In this document: positions 1 through 10,514 of the stretch, one piece after another
How positions within the stretch are numbered: the first letter of the stretch is position 1
Layout: the number at the start of each line of letters is the position of its first letter
Assembly: GCA_032358165.1 (NCBI GenBank)
Contig: JAALGY010000038.1
Span: 248,001-312,000, forward strand
DNA length: 64,000 nt
Direction of reading: 5' to 3'
Origin: Diplosphaera chodatii
Lineage: Eukaryota; Chlorophyta; Trebouxiophyceae; Prasiolales; Stichococcaceae
The notes under the pieces: generated by a model
The model's input: only the letters and a program-made list of their open reading frames with translations
What the model was told of the DNA's origin: nothing
Databases searched by the model: none
Program-made: the position numbers and the translations under genes

Positions 1-3000
1 ACGATCACGGCCGGCCGCATGGCCAGCATCGCCCGGGCGGCAGCCCATGACGCCGCCGCAGCCGGAGCTCCAGCCGCCGCCACTGCCACTTCTGACGCTG
101 CGGCTGCTGCCATCGCCGCCGTGGCGGCCGCGCAGTCGGGCGATGCTGGGCGTGCCGCTAACCTGACCGCTACAGCTCTGGCCGCGGTGCGTCAGCCTCT
201 CAAACATGTCAACATATAGCAGTTTCAAAACCCTAAACGTTGGTGGGCAGAGCCCAGCAAGCGCTCACTCGAGCTGCTGTGTGCTGCTGTCCATTAGCAA
301 CAAATGCCTTGCACACGCGCAGACGGGATGCCAGTGGCAGTGCCTGGTCTGACTCTGATTGTTGACTTCTACCACCTGTTCCTCGCTGCTGCGGTGTCCT
401 GCAGCGTTGGGGAGAGCTGAACGCTCTTCCGCTCAGCTCGCCCTTGCATCTGCCTCCGCTGCAGCTAGCTGCCCTGTGTCACCTGACGTTGTGGACAACA
501 TGCTTCTGATACCGCTCCAGACTGATGCTGCTCTCAGACGGCGCGACCGCTTAGCACATTGGCATCATAACTTAGGCAGCTTGACACCAGACGCTGTTGC
601 ACATGCATAGCGTGCTGCTGTCTGCTGGGCAGCCAAGTCTGCACTGTCTTCCGCATTGCAGGCCCTGGCGGCGTCTCGTGCAACCGCTGCGGCGGGCGCC
701 AGCCTGCAAGCGGCGCTCGCGGCTGCCGTGGCACTCACCGGCTCGTCTGCCGCCTGCCCTGGTGGTGAGTTTGGTGTTGAACGGCAACAGTGCACATAAC
801 CGTGTATGCCAACACAGAATGCACCGAAGCAGCTTCATGTGCAGCGGATGCTCCAGCACTGCTGCTGTTCCTGGCAGGTGGCCTGCCGCCGGCTGCACCG
901 CCGGTGCCGCCTTCGCCACCGCTGCTCCCGCTGCTGTCGCCACCGACGCCTTTATCGCTGCCGCCGCCGCCACCCTACTACCACCCACCCACCAAGGCCC
1001 CAACATACGCCACAGCGCTGCCCACGGCCCCACCTGCAGCACCACTGACGGCAGCGCCATCAGCAGTAGCTATCCCAACCTCAGCCCCCAGCTATGCTAC
1101 CCTCGCCCCCACCGCAGCCGTCCCAACCCCAGTTCCCTCCTATGCTACCCTCGCGCCAACGCCTGTGCCTACCGCTTACACACGTGAGCCCACAGCGGTG
1201 CCCACCACTGTTCCCACCCCAGCCCCCTCCTATGCAGTCCCCACACCCAGCCACACGCCGCCGCCCACGGCAGCTTCGACGGCGCCGCCAACAGCAGCCC
1301 CAGCTGCGGTGCCAACGACCAACCTTTTTGCGCCACCAGCTCAGCCGACGGTAGGCATCCAGCTGTTTGGGCCCCCTGAAATGTGTTCAGCACATGTGCC
1401 TCTGTCTGACAAGCTGTCCACACGCATGCAGCTTGCCTGCAGCAAACTTTGCCAGGAAATGCGAAAGTCTGTGTGACGAGCAGACAGCTGAAGTTGCTGC
1501 ATGTTAGCGCCACAGGCGGCCCCGTCCGCAGCGCCAACAGCCGCCCCAGCGGCAGCACCCAGTTACCACCCCTTCGCGCCCGTACCGACCCCCAGCTACA
1601 CTGCAGTCCCCACAGGAGTCCCCACTGCGGCGCCCAGCCTCCTCCCAGCCCCCACGCGCGCTCCCACCAAGCCGCCGGCTGCAGCACCAACCGCTGCGCC
1701 GGCCGCGCCGCCGATGCCGCCGCCGCCACGCAAGCGTCCCACTCGGCACCCCCCGCCCCCTCCGCCACCGCCGCCGCCCCCGCCACGGAGACCAGTCCGC
1801 ATCCCCACAGCGGCGCCGTCCAAGTCCCCCACAGCAGCACCCACAGCCCAGCCCACCACTACGCATGCTGCAATGCACCCACCTACGCCAGCACCGCCGG
1901 CCGAGGTGCCGCCCGCAGCGCCGGTTCTCGTCACGACGGCGCCTTCAGGGCTGACGCTGGGGACATATGCCCCCACCTATGGCCCCACACCAGCCGTGCC
2001 ACCGCCGCCCGAGGCTGCGCCCGCAGCGCCGCTTCTCGTCACAGTCGCTCCGCCAGGGCTCTCTCTGGCGACGTACGCCCCCACCTACGCGCCCACACCA
2101 GCGGTCGCACCGCCGCCTGAGGCTGCACCCGCAGCGCCTGTTCTTGTCACGACGGCGCCTTCAGGGCTGTCTCTGACGACGTACGCCCCCACCTATGCGC
2201 CCACACCAGCGGTCGCACCGCCACCAAAGGCTGTGCCGGCAGCACCGGTTCTTGTCACAGTTGCTCCGACAGGGCTGTCTCTGACGACGTACGCCCCCAC
2301 CTATGCGCCCACACCGGCTGTCGCACCGCCACCAAAGGCTGTGCCGGCAGCACCGGTTCTCGTCACGACGGCGCCTTCAGGGCTGACTCTGACGACGTAC
2401 GCCCCCACCTATGGCCCCACACCAGCCTTGCCATCGCCGCCCGAGGCTGCACCCGCAGCGCCTGTTCTTGTCACGACGGCGCCTTCAGGGCTGTCTCTGA
2501 CGACGTATGCCCCCACCTATGCGCCCACACCGGCTGTCGTAGTCATGCCGCTGCCGGTGGTGCCACCCGCGCCAGCAGCACAGCCGCCCGCGCCAGTGGC
2601 AGTGCCGCCGCCACTGCCACCATCGCCGGTCCTCCCTGTGGCACCGCAGCCGCCAGCGCCTGCGCCGTCGCCGTCGCCGTCGCCGCCACTGGCGACCACA
2701 CCGCAGCCACCATCGCCGGCCCCTCTGCTACCGCCGTCACCAGTGCTCACTGTGGCATCGCCGCCACCTGCGCCTGTGCAGTCGCGCCCACCAGCAGTAA
2801 CCCAACAGCCGCCTGTCCCAGCTCCCCTGCTACCACCGCCGCCACAATCGCCACCAGCACCCACCGTCTCGCCGCTGCCGCCAGCCCCTACACCTTTCCC
2901 ACCTCCTGCTGTCACTCCCCTGCCGCCATCGCCCTCGCCTCCGGCCCCAGCAATCATCAGCTCGCCCCCGGCACCACAGCCACAGCCACCGGCGCCTCTG

Positions 3001-3995
3001 CCACCTGCACCATCACCGCCGGTTCCCGTGCTGTCGTCGGCGCCCACCATCATTGTGCCCTCCCCCACGGCGGCGCCCACGGCGCCCTCAACCCCGACCA
3101 AGCCCCCGCCACCTCCCCCAGGTGCTTGCTCCAAATGCATTTGCTCAAATGTGATAAATTTTAGCATTCTGCACTGAGGCGCTGACACTGAAGGTGAAAG
3201 GGGGGACTGTTGCCTGTGTGCTCAGTTTTAGCAATCCACATTATGCTGCAGTCTCGCCGGTCCGACCCACTGGCAAGGGCAAGGGGAAGCGTCCGCCGCT
3301 GCCTCCCCAGCCAGTTCGTGGCAAAGGCAAGGATCTCAACCAACGAAATCGCATCGAACATGATGATGCATGACCAGGCGACGTCGTGAAACGCCGTGGA
3401 GCCACTTCGGCTGTCGCATCTTGCTGCCGGGGCAGCCGCCAGCTGTCCTACATGAGCTGCATGGCAGGCAGCAGATTTGATGGTGACAGGAGAGGACCAA
3501 GCTGGCCTGAGCCTCCTCTTGCATTCTGTTTTGCAGGCAAGGGCAAGCTCACTCACCAGCCGCCGCCGCCACTGAGATCGCCGCCGCCCCCGGCGCCGCC
3601 CAAGGCGTCGCCTCCGCCGCCGCCGTCTCCACCGCCTGAGTCCCCGCCGCCGCCGCCGCCGCCGCCGCCGCCTCCTCCACTGCCAGCCACTGCTGCGCCG
3701 ACTGCAGCCCCAGCAGCACCCAAGACGGCGGCACCGACGCCGTTTGTGCCTGCGTCGCGCCTCACCCGCGGGCAGAAGCTGCAGCGGCTGCAGACCGCGC
3801 TGACTCAGGTGATACGATGTCATCGTGGTGAGGTTGGTGTCAGGTTGCCCATCAGATAGAAAAGGCTACTGAATATGCTGGAGGGGGCTTCTGCCGGTAT
3901 GCCATGCTGATCAGAACACAAGTGACAGTGTGGCTGGCTTCTCACAGGTGTTCAATCAGGCCGAGTCCGGCGGCAAGCGCTCTGGTGGCAAGTGA
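1..3995 (+). CDS. Secreted-type Ala/Pro-rich (hydroxyproline-rich-like) protein A, 5' end outside window
   Basis: Multi-exon gene already open at base 1. Exons traced by phase: 1-186 and 662-764 (alanine-rich, N-x-T sites), 878-1350, 1516-3121, 3252-3317, 3537-3808 and 3948-3995, ending in TGA. The protein moves from Ala-rich segments to a very long Pro/Ala/Thr/Tyr block with APTYAPTPAV motifs, then runs of Pro, then a short tail ending ESGGKRSGGK. This composition is typical of hydroxyproline-rich cell-wall or matrix glycoproteins of green algae; extracellular location is inferred from composition and from neighbour B, which has a signal peptide and the same Ala-to-Pro-to-Gly/Lys order. No catalytic domain is visible. 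The opposite-strand Gly-rich frames are shadows of the proline codons. The two largest exons are secure; the small Gly/Lys exon at 3252-3317 is less so. Confidence 0.7.
1924..2541 (+). repeat. Six tandem 108-bp (36-residue) coding repeats
   Basis: The segment beginning VLVTTAPSGL starts at 1924, 2032, 2140, 2248, 2356 and 2464, an exact 108-base period, and each copy contains TYAPTY.PTPA followed by a PPPEA or PPPKA linker. Copies alternate between TTAPSG and TVAP.G versions, so the array probably expanded by unequal exchange of single units or pairs. The sixth copy diverges after about 75 bases. The array lies wholly within exon 1516-3121 of gene A and keeps the frame. Confidence 0.9.
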
Positions 3996-4823
3996 GTATC
4001 CACATAAATGGGTGAGGATAGCCCTCTAGGGATGGCCCCTTGTGGGCCTTCGTCATCACAGGTCCCAGATTATACGGCCAGGGGCAAGAATGCTCGGAGG
4101 TTGTTGAGAACACAAAGCGTCTGAGCAGAGTATTTGGTGGTGTCTCGAGCTGAACTTGTGGAGCATCTGGGATTGCTGTCTGTGTACTTCAAGTGTCAAC
4201 ACACTGCAGCACTTCCGCTCCAGCATTCGTTGCAGTTCCTGCCATGTCATGGTTGTGTGCTTTAGGTACTGCTGACGCACTGTGCAGCAGGCTGTTGTTT
4301 TTGACTGCACCCTGCAGACTAGGGGTATGTAGTGTTCAGCACGAAGGTTTAAGGGTTGCTGGTACTCTTGAGCATGTACCCTGCAATAATGGTGCACCAC
4401 ATGCGGTCCTCCTCGTAGTAGATGAAGCTCTGCAGTTTGTCCATGTCTGCGGTACACATCGATGCTCTAGCATGTCTGATCTCCCAACTGTGACGGCTGG
4501 CCAGGCACTTTCACACCCCATCATGATGTCTTGCAGTCTTGCTCACCGCTCGCTCCTGCTTGCAGTTCAGTGGGTGTTTCGCACCTTGATATCGGTGACA
4601 TGTATGTTGTATAGAGAGCCATCAGTCCACGTGTGAGGGGGTGGCTTCTACACGACTATCTGTGAATCAAGGCAGACAATCTGGGATGTGCCAACTGGAG
4701 CAGATGCTTGCAGCTCTCCTACCTGCCCCGCTGCATCTTCCTGTCACGGTCGCTTGTTGCAACACATCACAGTGCTGGCTTTGGACGCTCTTTCGGGCTG
4801 CCGACGGCCGCCGAGGGCAAAAC
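3996..4823. other. Spacer between Ala/Pro-rich genes A and B
   Basis: About 0.8 kb with only short frames of no recognisable composition. It should hold the 3' untranslated end of gene A and the promoter of gene B; I see no clear TATA box or repeat. Confidence 0.4.
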
Positions 4824-7800
4824 ATGCGGTCGAGGCGTGTACCGGCAGCTGCACTGATGCTGGCAGTGACTGCAGCATTTGCCGCGCTGCCATCCACAGG
4901 CACGGCTCGTGATCGTTTGCGAGCACCTCATTTGAGTTGTGAAGCAGTAGGGCGGTCGGCACGATTGATGATATGTTTCCCTTCGCCAGCAGTGCGTTTG
5001 CAATTTCTGCTGACCTGTCTCACCCCTCAGCCTGGCTTTTCAGGACCACACCACCACGCACTACTCTCGGAATGGAGTTTAGTTGAGGTGTGCTTCGACC
5101 GCAGACTGCGACCAGCACCACCACGGCCGAGGACTGCTGCAGGGCAGCAGTAACGCGGCAGGCGGCAAGACCACTGGACACCCCTTCGTTCTGTCACCTC
5201 CGCTGCCGCGACCCCCACCACGGCCGCGCGCGCCCGCTGCCTACCCTGGCAAGGGCACCTACCCACCCAGCCCGCCGGCGGCAGGTCGGATAATTCTTTT
5301 TGATAGGCCAGTTGATGGTCACACGCTGGTAAGTGGGCATGACTGCGCCAACGGTCACAGGGCACCTGGTAGCTGCTCATGAACTGAAGTCAGCAGAGTT
5401 CTAGTCCGCCGTCCCTGAAGTCTGCTGTTCAGGAGGGCTGCACACCATATACGCTGCACAGCCAGTCGTGCCCCAGATATATACATCAGCAGCTGCAACG
5501 TGTGTACTGTTGACCATCGACAGAATTCCTACGACACCTGTTCAGCTGGCAGTCGTTATCCTGCCTGCTGTTGAAAAGATCTGCTCATGCAGCCGCTGCT
5601 GGTGGCTGGGATGGGTTACAATGTTTCCACAGTGCTGCTGCATGAATGTTGACAGCAGCACTGTGGAGGATGACGGCGCGTTCCACCCACCTGCATGCCG
5701 CTGCACCTATGTACATAGCGCAGGATGCGTCGGACCTGAGCTGTCGTCCTGTTCGGGGTCAAGCTGCAGATAACATATGTATAGAGGTGCCATGATGAAG
5801 GGACAGCGTTTCTCTTCTGCTGCATGGCTGTACAGGGTATGCGGGCTACGGCTACAACCTTCCAAGCGGCTACTACTACCGCCCGCCTGCCGTCGCCCCG
5901 CTGCTGTCCACCCAGGCCCTAGCAGCCTCGTCAGCAGCCATCATGTCCGCAGGCCTGGCGGTCAGCATGGCCGCTGCGATCCCCGCTGCAGCGCTGAACT
6001 TTGGTGAGTCATCAGACTCCATGATGACTGAAGTCGTTTGAAACAGCTTCTGCTGTCACGCGAGCTGCAAAGGCACTGCACCAACCACTTCAACAACGTC
6101 CAGTTGACAGCTGCATCACTTGGCAGCCCTTCGCCCAGGGACACGCAGGGCGCGGGTCTCGGCTTTGGTGCTGAACAGCACCGCAGCCAGTGCGGATGCT
6201 GTTGCACTGAACGCGACCCGGCTCGGACAGGTGCTCTTTGCTTCTGTGATCTGACAGACGTACAGCCTGCTGCTACCGCATTGCGATGTATGGCAATCTG
6301 CCCCTAAAACCTACAGATGCATTCCTCCATGCTTTGTTACATGCACTTCGACTCATGCGCAATGGCATGCCTGGCATGCTATGTGCTGCAGAATGCCACA
6401 GCAGCCGCCACGATGTTCACGTCGGGAGCTACACGCCGGGCTGCCGCTGGCATTGCTTCGGGGCGGGTGGCTAGAACCGCAGCCGCCGCCGCTGACGCCG
6501 CCCAGTCAGCCGTCATCGCCGCCGCCCTGGCGCCGCCCTCCGTCGACCTGTTGAACACAACTGGGGTTTGTCTCCTGCTGTTGCCGTATGTCTGTACAAC
6601 ACAGGCTGACCTGCTGTTGATGATGACGGGACTCCTGGCTTGTCAGGGCCAGGAAGTCAGACCCGCCTTGTGAGTAAGCATTTTTTTGCCAGAGTGACAG
6701 TGTCCATCCACACCCGACCAGTACCAACGCGCCACAAGGTTACTGCAGGCATCCAGGCCCAGTGCAGCAATCGCCGCGCAGGGCGCCGCTGCGGGCGCGC
6801 TGATCGGCGCCCACGCCGCCGTGGCCGGCGCCTCCGCCGCAGGTACTGACGGGCCGGTTCGCACCGTTGTCCGCTCCTGTTAGCACCATGATCCAATCTA
6901 AACTGCAATCTGGAGCTGTATAAGTTTATCGTCGAGCTTCACACCAGGCCAGCAGCCTGTGCACCTGTGCCAGCTGTTTGCTTGCAGTGCAGCGATGATG
7001 GAGCTGTCAGCTGGGTGTGTCACTCTCGTAGTCATACATGCACTGCCGCTGCACATCTGCTGCTCAAGAGTCCGCATCGCATGACGCTCTGCCGATCTGC
7101 ACAGGGACGCCTCGCGAGCGGCAGGTGCAGCAGGTGGTGTGGGGCACATCCAAGGGCATCCTCCAGGGCGTCAGCTTCCTCACCTTCTCCGGGCCCAACA
7201 GGACGGACGGGCCGGCGATGAGCTCCGACGACCCGCCGCCGAGCCCCGCAGGCCCGTACAACTGGCTCAGAGCTGCGCTGTGGTGCATTATCATCAGGCC
7301 TAATAATGTCGTACTCGGGCCATGGCCAGTGTGCGGCTGCAAGTGGTGTTGTTGCCACCACAAACAACATCAAGTGGTTAGACCCCACAGCCACTGTCCA
7401 TCGTGACGATGACTGTTGTGCCGTACTTTCGGCACAAGTGCGGTGCTGTGTGCTGCAGATTGTCCGGGCGCTGCCAGCGCGGCAGCGGTCGCGGTCGCCA
7501 GCGCCGCAACCGCCACCCGCGCCTCGGTCATCGCCAATGGTGGCACCCCGATCGCTGCTGCTTCTGCAGCTGCCGCCGCCGCTGCCAGTGCCGCTGCGCT
7601 GGAAGCCGTCACATCCTCCTGCATCGTCCCATCAGGCATGCAGAAAGTGCCACTTTGTTGTCCTGCTTGTGCAACACTGCAACGATGGCTTCCAGGGCTG
7701 AAGACTGTCAAGACATACGTTGCTGCTGGCCGCTGATGGTTGTTCTCACAACACATACAGTTTAACACTGAGGCCCGAATGAACTTTGCAGGTGGTGCTG

Positions 7801-9778
7801 CCAGCAGAGCCGGCGCCACATCCTGCAGGGCCCTGGTGTCCCTGGCAGTGGCTGACTTGACGCTGCAGGTGTGACGCTGCAGCTGGCATCCTCCTGCCCA
7901 AGCACAGCAGCCGGCTCACTCTGGACCGTGCACTTTCAAGCACGTGTCAACTATGTCCTGTGAGTCAGTACATACGTTACACGAGGGAACCAACTGACCA
8001 GTTCCTGGCACCGCCTTCAACTTTCCAGGTGGCAGCTGAGGCGATTCAGGCGGGGGCGCTGGCGGCCGGGAACGCGACCGCGGCCGCCGCCACGTCCGCG
8101 GTCAGCGCTGCCGCCGCCGCCGCGCTGGGCGACGCTGCCGGTGCGGGGGCCGCCGTGGGCGAAGCCATCACCGCGGTGGGTGGAAATGCATGGAGGGGAT
8201 GAAGCAGTGGTGGCACTGAGGTGTGCTGCGGATGTCGGCAGCCTCGAGTCCTGGCAATGGAGTCACCACATGCACGGCAGATGCCGTGTGCCTAAGCCGT
8301 CAGACGCAGTGAACAAGTTGGCAGCCAATACTGTGTAGTGCTGCAGGCCTGCAGCTGTCGAAGCTTACTGGCACCTACATCAAGAAGCTGTGTCACCCAG
8401 CCTCGATGTCCTTGTCCTTGGCTCTGACAGCTGCAAGCATACAGCAAGAATGGCTAGGGGTCAGAAGGGCTATCATGGAGGGAGTCTCCCCATATGCATG
8501 CTTCAAATGCAGGCATCTGCTGCAGCCTCTGCAGCTGGCGTCGCCGGTGCGGCGCTGCCGGCAGCGCTGGCGGCTGGCGCTGCTCTCACAGCCACCTCTG
8601 CCGCATGCCCACCAGGTGCTGATGACGACCGGCAGTGTGTCGGACACTGTCTTGTCTTGCCAAAACTGTTTGACAAACCTGTACCCACCCTGCCGCCGAT
8701 CCTGTCACAACCGTTAGCTGTAGCTAGGCACACTAGCTGATGCGCATGCCCGCGGCAGCACAGCAATGGATACATGCCCTTCCATGCAAACTGGCAGTAC
8801 GAACAAACTGCCTGAGCTGCAGTCCAATCAGTGCCATCCCCAGGGTAGCAAGCCTCTGCTGCTCCATGCAGTCTCACTTCCACCAAGAGCACCTGGCGCC
8901 CCGCCCTCCGCTGTGCCCGCGTACCCACTACCGCCGTCCGGTGCCCCTGCCCCTTTCTATGGCACGCCTACATACGCGCCGTCCTACAGCATACCGACCC
9001 TTGCGCCGACATACACCACAGGTATGAAACCTCCCTGGTGAGCGCTGCTGACAGTCTGTTCAGCGTACAGCAAGTGCCAGCCCGGTAACGGCAGGCAGAC
9101 TGTCTCGGGAAGAGGCTCTGGCTGCTGAAGCAAGGTCATGCCATCTTGCTGACTGGCTGCCATGGTGCCACTGGTGCAGCACTGCCGCTGCCGCCCCTGC
9201 CCGGCCTCCCAGGCGTCACCTATGCCCCTGCCGGCTTCTACGTCCTGCCGCCGGTCACGCCCCTGGCTCCCTACGCTGCAGCTCCTGTGACGCCGCCCTT
9301 GCCGTCCTTCACACCCTCGACCCCGACCTACGCTGCGGTCCCAGTGACCCCCTTGCCACAAGTGACGCCCCTGACCCCTACCAATGCCGCCGCCCCCCTC
9401 GCCCCCTTCCCGCCGGTCACACCCCTGACCCCAACCTACACTGCGGTCCCCGTAGCCCCCCTGCCACCTACATCCGCCGCCCCTGCACCACCCACAGCCA
9501 GCCCGCCGCCGCTGTCCCCGCCGCCCACCCTGCAGCCAAGCGGTGCGGTGCTGGTCACGCCCCTGCCTGCGGTACCGCCGACTGCCGCGCCCGCCAAGGT
9601 CCGGCGTCGCAGACCGCCGCCGCCACCGCCGCCGCCTCCCCCGCCACCGCCGCCGCCGCGCCAGGCTGGCAAGATGGCCGGCAAGGGGGCCTACGGGAAC
9701 TCCGGCGGCAAGGCTGGTGGCAAGGCTAGCGGCAAGGCCGGCGGCAAGGCGGGCGGCAAGGCTGGGGCGTCTGGGTAG
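4824..9778 (+). CDS. Secreted Ala-rich/Pro-rich protein B with Gly/Lys tail
   Basis: Starts at 4824 with a signal peptide (basic MRSRR, then hydrophobic ALMLAVTAAFAALP, cleavable near STGTA). Traceable exons include 5105-5284 (Pro-rich), 5836-6003 (Gly/Tyr-rich then Ala-rich), 6127-6230, 6392-6565 and 6749-6842, then exons near 7107, 7461, 8029, 8512, 8885-9021 and 9176-9778. The middle is a string of Ala-rich modules with N-x-S/T sites (such as NSTAAS, NATRLG). The C-terminal exon is Pro/Thr/Tyr-rich (LTPTYTAVPV and similar), then 13 consecutive prolines, then a basic GGKAGGKASGK tail ending in TAG. Domain order matches gene A, so the two look like tandem paralogues. A matrix glycoprotein role is inferred. 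One exon near 7107-7250 is of different composition and its splice phase does not close cleanly, so the model is approximate there. Confidence 0.65.
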
Positions 9779-10514
9779 GCGTTGGCTTGTGTCGAGCGGC
9801 AGCAGGTCACATGGTGATAGATAATGGCACATGGTTCTGGTGTCGTTATGCATCAGGTCTGGCATCTGCTGCTGTAGCAAGCAGCTGCTGCAGGTTGCTT
9901 TCACAACATCCTCGCTGTTACCCGCACTTCGTCCCAGCTTTGTCTGGCCATGCACGGAGCACTGATTCTCGTATGTAGAGCATCGGTATTCTGCTGTTAA
10001 ATAGCCAATGGTAGAACACAATGCAGAGAAGGGATAGTTGCTCGAGTGCAGGTTGCATACCTCTTAGTGTGTGTGCTTCTTAGTGTGTGTGCTGAGTGCA
10101 TGTGGTAACTGCAAGGGTGGTATGTAAGCAGCCTTCAGCTGCGGAATAGCATAGCGGACGGACTCTCATGGTCATCGGACTTCAGACACCTTGTATGGTG
10201 CTGGTTTGGAGTTACCAGCACACTGTAGGGTACACAGCTACACACACACCCATCACTATGGTGTCCGGTGTATCCTGACATTTATGTTGCGAGCATGCGA
10301 GGTGCTCACCTGATGCTTCCGTCCTGCTTCCTGGGTGAGGCTGCATCAGCAGGGGCAGTGCTGCAGCAGTGCATCACCTTCACTTCCAGTGATCCTTCGG
10401 AGGCACCGTGCTGTAGATCCGAGGCATCTGCCACACGAACACCAACATTCACTGTGGCAGCAAAGTTGGAACCCATGTGTATTCTTGGCTGACTGTGCGC
10501 GCTGCATATATATC
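9779..10514. other. Spacer between genes B and C
   Basis: 0.74 kb without a credible reading frame. It contains short TG-rich stretches (around 10066-10095, GTGTGTGC repeated) and one TGTAA motif; nothing else recognised. Confidence 0.4.
10123..10127 (+). terminator. Possible TGTAA polyadenylation signal of gene B
   Basis: TGTAA is the usual nuclear poly(A) signal of chlorophycean algae. This copy lies 345 bases after the stop codon of gene B on the sense strand. A five-base motif occurs often by chance, so support is weak. Confidence 0.3.

Noticed and set aside
2517..3188. Minus-strand Gly-rich frame of 223 codons resembling a glycine-rich protein
   Set aside because: It is the exact complement of the Pro-rich exon of gene A; CCG/CCA codons read backwards give Gly.
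8984..10021. Minus-strand open frame of 345 codons
   Set aside because: Arg/Gly-rich translation of the reverse complement of the Pro-rich exon of gene B; no family signature.
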